A stretch of DNA of 64,000 bases from Platanthera guangdongensis (Eukaryota > Streptophyta > Magnoliopsida > Asparagales > Orchidaceae), in contig CM077166.1 in NCBI GenBank assembly GCA_039583875.1, positions 85,682,564 through 85,746,563 of the forward strand, given 5' to 3'. Position 1 is the stretch's first letter, and each line of letters starts with the position of its first letter. This document shows positions 56,484 to 64,000 of this stretch, piece by piece. Under the pieces are notes generated by a model. It was not told the DNA's origin. It worked only from the letters and a program-made list of their open reading frames with translations, and did not search any database. A program made the position numbers and the translations under genes.

Positions 56484-58055
56484 ATGGATCTGGATTATGA
56501 GATACCGCCACTCAAACTCCCCGCATGCACAAAGGATTATTATCCCATCTGGAGAATGAGAGTGTCATTTCACCTTGATGCTATCGATCCTCGAGCATCC
56601 TTCATCCTGGAAGAGGGTCCGTTTATTCCCATGAAGACCTCCGACTCTGGGATCCAAGTGCCCATGGGCATTGTTGAGATGTCAGAGACGGAACTATCAC
56701 TATTTCACTTGGACGAGAGGATTCGTCAAATTATTATGGATATCTGGTCTGGAGCCTCTCGCTCTAGATTGGAAAAATGTAGGACGGCTAAATCCATGTG
56801 GGTGATGATATCAGAGTTGATGGGGGAGTCAGAGAAAGCTGGAATATGTTGTCAACCAGACGAGGAAGCCTATGTGGGGGTCCTCACCTCTGAAGATGAA
56901 GGCAAGCATCACTCGGACAACATCAGAGCTCCAGTGTCCGTATCAGAGACTGACGAGACCAGTGAGGAAAGCAGCTCTGATGAGGATGACACAATGGTCA
57001 CTGGATCGAACGACAATACCACAGACGAGCAGGTAACTTCTTCATCCTGCCCCATCTCTCTTGAACTCTCTGAAGACAGGAACTGCTCTCCTCCAGAAAA
57101 TTCTGATTCTCTGACGAGAGCCCTTCAGTCAAGCAACCTACTTGCTGAGGAGCAAGCTCGAGAGATTGCTCGACTGAAGATCTTGTTGGTTCTCCAATTG
57201 GCATCCAACAAGGTCAAGGACTCTAAGATCTCAGCTCTAGAGAGTAGTCTAGAGAATGAGAAACGTATAGTATCAAACTTTTCCAAAGTTGATGCTATAA
57301 AGAGAAAGCAAGAAACCGGGTGGATCTCCCGGATTATCAAGGCATGGAGGAATGGGGAAACGGTATTCCGACCCCCAACTCCAAGCAGGAAGGCAACTCA
57401 TCATGCCTTCAGGTATGACCACAGGAATAGTCGTGGTCACTGCAAGGGTGATCTGTCCCCATGTGGAAACGCCCGGAGTGCAAGGGCCGTCATGGCCACC
57501 CATGAGGAAATACCTAAGGCTCATTCTGAGCCCTTCGTATTCACTGCCACTGCCTCAACTCAGTGTGAATTTGCATGTCCCCGCTCACAGAAGACTTCTC
57601 ACCACTCGAGGGCACGGGATAGAGAGGATAGAAGTCATGATGTCAGGTTCCATGGGGCCTCAGGAAGGGGGATGCCTGAAAGAATGGCACCACCTTCCCA
57701 GCCTCATAACGCTCACAACATGCATTCTTTCCACCCTTCCACGTGTCACGATGGAAGAGGAATTTTTGTGACAAGATCATGCCCTATCCCGTTTAGACCT
57801 AGGACCGTGACTACATCAGTCACTAGATCAGGTCGGAAACGGCGATACAACATTCACCCATGTTGGTGCTGCGGCAAAGTGGGGCACTTTGCCATCGACT
57901 GTTGGCACAACCCCTCTGTGCCCACGGCAAGGGCTTATCCACATTCTCGGGACAGAGGTAGTCTTCCAGACAGGTTTTCTGAAGGAAGGCAGTTGCGTGC
58001 TTATGCTGACAGGAACCTAGGACCCAATATGATTTGGGTTCCTAAGGTAAAGTAA
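56484..58055 (+). CDS. gag: TRG Gag, capsid shortened
   Basis: An intact 523-codon frame from the first ATG after the PBS. The N-terminal part (YYPIWRMRVSFHLDAIDPR, EEGPFIPMKTS) matches the S1 Gag start. The UBN2-type capsid region begins (KCRTAKSMWVMI) but jumps after MGESEK to an acidic Ser/Glu/Asp region, so about 130-150 residues of capsid present in S1 and S2 are missing. A coiled-coil stretch (about 57100-57290), an Arg/His-rich region and the knuckle CWCCGKVGHFAIDC near residue 460 follow. It ends MIWVPKVK, the usual Sirevirus Gag end. It probably binds element RNA; assembly may rely on a full-length partner Gag. Confidence 0.88.
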   Translation: MDLDYEIPPLKLPACTKDYYPIWRMRVSFHLDAIDPRASFILEEGPFIPMKTSDSGIQVPMGIVEMSETELSLFHLDERIRQIIMDIWSGASRSRLEKCRTAKSMWVMISELMGESEKAGICCQPDEEAYVGVLTSEDEGKHHSDNIRAPVSVSETDETSEESSSDEDDTMVTGSNDNTTDEQVTSSSCPISLELSEDRNCSPPENSDSLTRALQSSNLLAEEQAREIARLKILLVLQLASNKVKDSKISALESSLENEKRIVSNFSKVDAIKRKQETGWISRIIKAWRNGETVFRPPTPSRKATHHAFRYDHRNSRGHCKGDLSPCGNARSARAVMATHEEIPKAHSEPFVFTATASTQCEFACPRSQKTSHHSRARDREDRSHDVRFHGASGRGMPERMAPPSQPHNAHNMHSFHPSTCHDGRGIFVTRSCPIPFRPRTVTTSVTRSGRKRRYNIHPCWCCGKVGHFAIDCWHNPSVPTARAYPHSRDRGSLPDRFSEGRQLRAYADRNLGPNMIWVPKVK

Positions 58056-59241
58056 TTCTTTCTTGCAGGGTAGTCTATGTTCCCGTGAATATGATGAGAA
58101 CTAGACAGTAGGTAGCTCAAGACTAAATTGGAACAAGCGTCTGAAATAACAGATGTGATATCTACTTGAGCATACTCACATTGAGCTTCTAAAATGTTCT
58201 ACCTGTGGGACTTAAACGATGACTCTCAAAATCCCAGGTACTCATGATCAGTTCCAAGACTTGAGTCGTTTTCAATTGACAATTACCTATATATATATAT
58301 ATCCTTATATACAGATACATCTTTGTATATTAGTGTATGTATGCACATCTAAGGATAGGTTAACACGATACATGCAAACCTTTATACATCAATAAAAAGT
58401 TAACGAAGATATGTCATTGTGAATCTCGACAACTCACAATTGACATCAAGAAGTGTTTGGAGAAGCCTCGCTCAAATCCAAATAGATTGTCTTTACAATA
58501 AATATGTATTTATCGTTCTTATTTTGACTTGACATCAGAAGAATTCGAAAATGTTGCAATGCTTCCTATCGTGAAAATTCCCAGTAGAGAAACCTTTCAA
58601 TTTCGGATTAGACAAATCCCGCCGACCCATTATATACTCGGAATCTTGGTATCATTTTTTTTTACTTAAGAATCCCGCCGAAAGGGCTCGCCGACCCTTC
58701 GCCTTCCTTAAGAGTCCCGCCGAAGGAGCAAGCTACACGAGTCCCGCCGACTTTCGCAGAATCCACGCCAGGATCCGCAACACCAAAGTTCCCGTAAGGA
58801 AGCTCTTCGCAGAATCGCAAGGTTTCTTCCGTTGGACTCGCAGGAAGCTCGTCGCACCGCCTACGCCAAATCCCGTCGAATCACGCCGACACTTCCCATT
58901 CTCACCGACTCGCCGAAGCACGCCAAACCTCGCCGACTCTCCTCCGCTGGACACTCGCCGAGGGGCAACTAACCGCCGCAAGGGAAACTTACCGGAGGAT
59001 AACTCGCCGACTTCTGCTGGAAAGCTCGCCAAATTCGTCTCCATCAAAGGTCTCTCGCAAGAATCCCGCCGAAGCTTTCACCGACGAACTCTTCAAGTTT
59101 CGATTCTTCTCCACTCGAACTAACTCACCGTCTACATCGCTAGGTATCCCCTCACCCGTACTTGGACATCCTAACTAGTGACGCTTTCCTTTTTGAATGT
59201 TCATTAAAGCTTAGAGTAGGGCTTCTCTCTCTAGATCTGCA
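58056..59241 (+). promoter_or_regulatory. TRG spacer in place of pol, with CGCCGA repeats and a candidate intron
   Basis: No coding sequence is found. The first part (58056-58600) is AT-rich and holds a TA microsatellite at about 58290. From 58618 to 59075 there are at least nine CGCCGA motifs, the core of the TRG LTR palindrome. A candidate intron with CTAG|GTATCC, a CTAAC branch-like motif and TTCTCTCTCTAG lies at 59144-59234, ending seven bases before the ORF3 ATG. It occupies the position where protease to RNase H would lie. Confidence 0.55.
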
Positions 59242-61508
59242 ATGGCTCCAAGGACAACTGCTGGGTTGGTCACCGGTTGCGAGCTTGTTCGAACTGGGTT
59301 CTCTCACGCCTCGGACGAATTCCGCAACATCATTCTGATGCTGGAAGAGGTTGGGCTAACTTTCGTCCTGGAGCACCCTTGCAAAATCCTGGACAAAGAA
59401 GTACTGGAGTTCTTCGCCACCGCAAGACTCCGAAATGGCGACTCACTAATCAAAAGCAAGGTGGCTGGGGTAAAGGTCAAGCTGTCTGCCAGCAAGCTGA
59501 CTCGCTTCCTGCAGCTTTCTAGCTCGGAGCATGAGGACTATTTGGAGGACGATGATAAAACCAGAACTCTCTTATTCTGCTGTCTCCCACGGGGAACTCG
59601 GTCAATAAAGAGAAAAGAGATGAATGAAGAAGGGAAGCTCCTGTCTGACATTATTGGAAAGGTGCTCATCTGCAAGCCAGGCTCTCATGACCATATCTCA
59701 GGGTATATGTTCAAGATCCTGATAGCTGTCGTCTGCTGCAAGAGGTTTAACTGGGGGGAGTTGCTGTTCGAGAAGATCAAGGACACCTTGGGCTCTCCAA
59801 GTTTTGGCCGCATGTTAAGTATATATCTAAACCAGCTAAATGGAGACAAATTCGACATGAGTAAAGGTGTCCCTCTCCACTACCTGAAGAAGATGGACTC
59901 AAGTGTGTTTGATCGATGGGAGAGGCATATTGGGCAGACTGCAGTGGAAGAACAACAGGGAGTATCTCCAGTAGTCAACCCCAGTGAAGTTCCTGATACC
60001 CTGTCTGCAGGAATCGAGGGGGAGCCTCTACTCTCGCATACTGATGTAGTATCTGACATCTCCCAGGTGGCCAGGGATGCAGTGGCCGAAATTCAAGAAG
60101 AAAGTGACACTGTATTAGAGACTGCTGACAAAGAATTGGAAGAGACTGCTGATAAAGAATTGGAAGAGGCTGCTGATGAAGATGAGTTCATGGATGATGA
60201 CGAAGAAGATGAAGGGCACAACGGACATGAAGTATTTGAGGCTCCGAATCCTGTTGAACCTCCATCTGACAAGCCTGCACCAGTGGAGGGGGAGACTGAA
60301 ACATCTAAAGAGGCCGCTAGCATTCCTCCATTAGAGACTGTGATTGTATCCAGCTCTACAGATGCGTCTGCTGAAGAGCAAGGCCAAGAAGTTCCTCCAA
60401 CTATTCCGTTACGAGATGAGCTAGCCACTCACACTGTCAATGTCATTCAGGGTATAGTGAATGAACTTAAAGCCTCTTTTGATAAAGCTCAGAAAACACT
60501 GCTGAAAAGAATCAAGACATCTGAAAATCTCATGCTCAAGAATATGGTGGAGATCAACCATAAACTTGACGTGATGGACAAGAAATTTGAAGAAAAGTAT
60601 ACCGCGGCCGGCGAAGCTGTCACACTCCTTATGGCCGGATTGAAAAAGAACACTGATACTCTTGCTGTCGTAAATCAGAATGCACATGTTGTCGCCAACA
60701 ACATTCAAAAGTTTGACGGTAATATGGTCACTCTTAACGCCAATCAGCAGGCCTTGGTCTCTGAATTCTCCAAGACCACGAAGCATATTGATGACTCCCT
60801 ACATTCCTATGCCAACTTCATAGTTGTAGAAGCCAAAAAGGGGGAGAAAGAGTATCTAGCTAAGATGGCTGAGCTCCGAGAAGTCATGATCCTAAACTTC
60901 GAACAGTCAAACAAGTACGTCTATGACAGCTGTCGGTGGATGCTCCACCAGGCGTTAGGCATCCATCCTTGGCTGAAAATCCTGTAGATATTCATCCTCC
61001 TGAGACATCTATGGCCGCTGAGGGAGTAAGTGCTGCTGAGGGAATAAGTGCAAGTGCTGCAGATGTTCCCATAAGTGAAGCTGATGCTAGGGCTCTCTCC
61101 AAAGCTAAACTGAGGAGCATGTTTGATCAAGAGGCCCTAGCAAAAGCCAAGGCCAAGAGAAAAGCTCGGGAAGGGACCTCCAAGGAGACACCAGCTGAAA
61201 AGAGGATCAGAATGAGTGAGGAGGACGTACGAAACGAAAAATGGAGTCCAGTTTCAAGGAACATCATCTTAGACACCTTCTGGCTGCAAGAAAGAGGAGA
61301 GATCAATCGAAACGAAGTATATAGCCAGTATGAGTGGGAAACGCACAAAACGTTTGAAGCGAAACGCAACATCTTTTTCAGAAACAACAAGGATGCAGAT
61401 AAAGTTCCTCCTCCTAGGTATTACCCGAAGCCCAAAGAATACATGGAGAGGCAAAGCAAGAAGTACTTGGCTCAAAATCCTAAGGGTGACTTAGCTAAGG
61501 AAAAATAG
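59242..61508 (+). pseudogene. TRG ORF3, one frameshift
   Basis: The ATG at 59242 opens 581 codons (to 60987), and a second frame (60936-61508, 190 codons) continues the C-terminus; the shift lies within the 52-base overlap. The first about 240 residues are a globular domain (SDIIGKVLICKPGSHDHISGY, FNWGELLFEKIK, FGRMLSIYL, FDRWERHI) matching the S2 ORF3 domain. An acidic repeat (DKELEETADKELEEAADEDE), a long helical coiled-coil-like region (about 60400-60900) and a basic C-terminus follow. Function unknown. The intact original would be about 750 residues, shorter than the S2 ORF3 (1011). Confidence 0.78.
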
Positions 61509-61762
61509 TCAATAACTTATAGCTTGTCACTTTGTCTTAAGAACATTTAATGATTATTGTTATCATATGAACAATTCTGAGATTATATGTGTATATATAT
61601 ATATTGGCATATATATTTGAATTTGTGAATGACTCAAGTCCTGATCTGGTTGCATATATTCTCTTATGCTGCATGTTTAATTTCTGAATGCTATGTTTAT
61701 TATTTGATAGGTGTTATTCATCTTAGCTAGTAGGGTTTTGGCTTCGTCAAATAGGGCGAGAT
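61509..61762 (+). other. TRG 3' untranslated region and PPT
   Basis: AT-rich, ending in AATAGGGCGAGAT (61750-61762) just before the 3' LTR. This is a weakened form of the AGGGGGAGAT tract of S2. No gene is seen. Confidence 0.65.
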
Positions 61763-63404
61763 TGTTGGGTATTGTATCCACAATTACCTGGATTTGAGGA
61801 AGCCACCTGTCAAGCTAAGATGAATTCACAATGTATTTGATGAAACATCTTAAGTTGTGCTTGCAGCTCCTCCACGCTAAGTGCACACCAATGTCAGGGT
61901 GCAGTAGGTCAATATACACGGGTCTGCAAGACATAATCCCTCGTTGAGCAGATCAGTGTGTTGGCCTACGTGTACTCTCTCTATTGGAGTGCACTTACTT
62001 TCAAGTACAGGGCCGTTCATATGCAAGAGAAGACAAGGAGCATGGATGGGTCAAGGAGCATCTCCTGGGTGGAAGACGAAAATTCGTCCAAGGAAAATTC
62101 GACGAGAATCACCAAGTGATTCTCGCCGATTCGGCGAGAATCACTAGTGATTCTCGCCGAATCGACGAGAATCATTAGTGATTCTCGCCGACCCCTTCTG
62201 GCTACCTCAAAACGGTGCCAAGTAAGATTCGACGAGAATCACTAGTGATTCTCGCCGAACCAGTGGTTAAGCAGCTCATGAAAACCAAGTGAAAATCGCT
62301 GAGAATCAATAAGTGATTCGGCGAGAATCACTAGCGATTCTCGACGATCGTCGAGAATCACTTGGTGATTCTCGCCGATTCGTCGAGAATCACCTGCGAT
62401 TCTCGCCGATTTTCACTTAGCGATTTCTCAGGATGCTGCTGGACCAGATTATGCCGCTGGACTAGTTTGAACCGGATTTCGGGTTTCTACTTGTGGGACC
62501 CACAACGGTCATATTGTATGGGTCTTCAATGTATAAATACATGGGTATTTTTGAACAGAGTTTAAGCGAAGAAAACCAGACATACGCGAGGACGGACAAA
62601 CCCTAGATCGCTGCTTCCGCTCCGTCGCCGCCGCCACTGCTCGCGATAAGTTGGTCGCTGCTGTTGATCGCTTCTCTTCCCGATCTCCGGCGACAGAAGC
62701 TTAGCAAAGCTCTGAGTCTCACGTGTCTATCCGGAGATCTCTTGTCTCTCGATTTGTTGATCGGGAAAAACTCCCCCATCCGAATCGATCGAGACGACTG
62801 ATCCTAGAGTGACTGTTGGTAGACCTAGCTTGCTTCGCAACGAAGATTGGATCTCTATTTTCAGCAGCCGCTCATCATCATAGCCGCCGATCCCGAAGTT
62901 AGCCGCCTCTCGTATTGCCGCCGCCGGTTCCGGGGAGATCCTCTCCAAGAGACCAAGGTTGTAGACTCTTCGTTGACTTCACGAACACGTCGTCGAACGA
63001 AGAGGAACACCGTAGTCTCCAAACGAAGTTTGTATCTCGTGTACATTCTATATTTACTTTTGTTGTAAAGGAACGATTGTTCCGTGTTGTAAGGGTTGGG
63101 TGCAACCCGTTTTGTGGGAGTGTTGACTCTCACGTGTGGAAGGGTTCCTTCCGATAGTGCAGGGATTGGATTTCAATCCTGTTGGAGAAGAGACCGAGTC
63201 GTCCCTTGTTGGGAGATAGGTCGTAGGGGGAAAGTGGATGTACCCAAGTCGGGGAACCACTATAAATTGCCTGTGTATTCTGTATGATGTGCTTTTTATT
63301 TTTATTGTGCAGGTACATTCGTAAATTCCGCAAAAGCGCTACTCGTCACCTATTCCCCCCCCCCCCCCCATAGGTGCACATAGCTGACACTAGGTGGACT
63401 TTCA
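61763..63404 (+). repeat. TRG 3' LTR (1642 bp)
   Basis: Near-identical to 54756-56409; the C run is 15 nt here. It contains the same palindrome cluster and TATA box (62532-62539). Most of the length difference is in the C run. Confidence 0.92.
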
Positions 63405-64000
63405 GCTACTCATGCTCAAGAAGATAATCGTTACCCTAGCGTTCCTCTTTGGCACCATTGAAAAGTAAGCAGATGAAAAGCACCGCACTAGCTTTGCCTC
63501 CGTGGATCCGGAGTCGGCACGCGATTCGGAGCTTCGATGCTCCTCCAATGGCCGGATCTAGCTCCTTTTTCCTTCCTTGGCTCTCCTCTCTCTCTAAGGT
63601 TTTAGAAAGATAACAACTTAAGAAAAGTGAGGGTGTCTAAGTACAATCCCGGGTATATCCCTTCAGGAACAACCCCCAGCCGTTGGATCCCAAACTAAAG
63701 AAACAAACGGCTTTGATTCGGGACTGAAATGCCCAAACTGGACCGAACACGGCCTGGCATACGCCCGTGTCCATGGCCGTGTGACTCATTCTCCGTCAAA
63801 ATCGGCTCGCTTGGAACAACACACGGGTATCGAACACGACCGTATTCGACCTGACATGCCCGTGTTCCACCTGATACGGCTGTGTGGTCGGCCGTGTACC
63901 CCCATCATTTTTCCCCGAAAATAACCCGAGCACTGCACGGGTTCTAGGACACGCCTGTGTCCTTGCCCGTATCACCTTGACACGCCTGGGCTCCAAGCTG
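63405..64000 (-). repeat. T2 5' LTR, distal part, to window edge
   Basis: After the second gctac (63405-63409) the T2 LTR resumes (matching 36040-36660 and T1 inverted), including the start of the CACACGG hairpin cluster. It is cut by the window end before the LTR start. Confidence 0.88.

Larger units (their letters stand above)
54756..63404 (+). mobile_element. TRG: non-autonomous Sirevirus-type element with Gag and ORF3, no Pol
   Basis: An 8.65-kb element with 1654- and 1642-bp LTRs that are near-identical by eye, TSD gctac (54751-54755 and 63405-63409), a Met-type PBS and a weak PPT. It encodes a Gag with the Sirevirus knuckle (CWCCGKVGHFAIDC, as in S1) and an ORF3 homologous to the S2 ORF3. 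No protease, integrase, RT or RNase H motif is found in any frame. This is the plan of TR-GAG type elements, which need Pol supplied in trans, but with an ORF3 added. It is inserted in the T2 5' LTR. Confidence 0.9.
35965..64000 (-). mobile_element. T2: Tekay/Del-type chromovirus hosting ATH and TRG
   Basis: Minus-strand order is 5' LTR (63405-64000 beyond the window edge, and 53498-54755), PBS, gag (53274-52224, continued 40736-40644), a 76-nt intron, protease-RT-RNase H, integrase, PPT and part of the 3' LTR (37121-35965). ATH sits in gag with TSD ccgcc, and TRG sits in the 5' LTR with TSD gctac. It is close to T1 in sequence. Six in-frame stops make it non-functional, but frames are otherwise continuous. 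Confidence 0.88.

Noticed and set aside
58056..58600. Decayed pol in TRG
   Set aside because: Searched by eye in six frames for YVDD, DSG, GTEF and AEAEY motifs and found none; the sequence is AT-rich spacer.

Overview
The window is angiosperm nuclear DNA, most likely gene-poor pericentromeric heterochromatin. It contains no host gene I can support, no tRNA or rRNA gene and no prokaryotic feature. Essentially all 64 kb is a nest of LTR retrotransposons, recognised from LTR ends, primer binding sites (PBS), polypurine tracts (PPT), target-site duplications (TSDs) and Gag/Pol motifs. I name the elements S1, G1, A1, C2, S2, T1, T2, ATH and TRG.

Layout: 1-383 is an unassigned edge segment. S1 (384-5929, minus) is a 3'-truncated Sirevirus-type Copia element. 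It sits in the 3' LTR of G1 (5930-10220, minus), a badly decayed Ty3/Gypsy chromovirus. At the G1 gag-protease junction lies A1 (10221-11664, plus), a small element with an Asp-type PBS whose LTR is a long inverted repeat. A1 is interrupted by C2 (11665-28924, minus), a dead Copia element lacking protease and reverse transcriptase (RT). C2 is split by S2 (14407-26625, minus), a complete Sirevirus with near-identical LTRs and TSD tagat, and its 5' LTR is split by T1 (28925-35964, plus), a Tekay/Del-type chromovirus. T1 ends in a head-to-head LTR junction with T2 (35965 to beyond 64000, minus), a second Tekay-type element. T2 contains ATH (40742-52223, minus, Athila-type, TSD ccgcc) inside gag and TRG (54756-63404, plus, TSD gctac) inside its 5' LTR.

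Most notable is TRG: a complete, apparently young element that keeps Sirevirus-type Gag and the extra 3' ORF (ORF3) but has no protease, integrase or RT. Its ORF3 is visibly homologous to the ORF3 of S2. In both elements, repeats of the LTR palindrome family recur just upstream of ORF3, and a strong 3' splice-site-like sequence lies a few bases before the ORF3 ATG. This suggests separate control or splicing of ORF3.

A second theme is that six unrelated LTR families here each carry their own CpG-rich palindrome or half-site cluster in the 5' (U3-like) part of the LTR, upstream of the TATA box where one is visible. Other points: a 76-nt GT-AG intron that joins T2 gag to pol in frame, a bias to TAG/TAA over TGA among disabling stops, an inverted piece of integrase in T1, and LTR-type palindromes inside S2 gag coding sequence.

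Functionally, S2 and ATH are nearest to autonomous but both have disabled genes. TRG would depend on Pol from a relative. The rest are relics. All family names come from motif recognition by eye; no database search was run.
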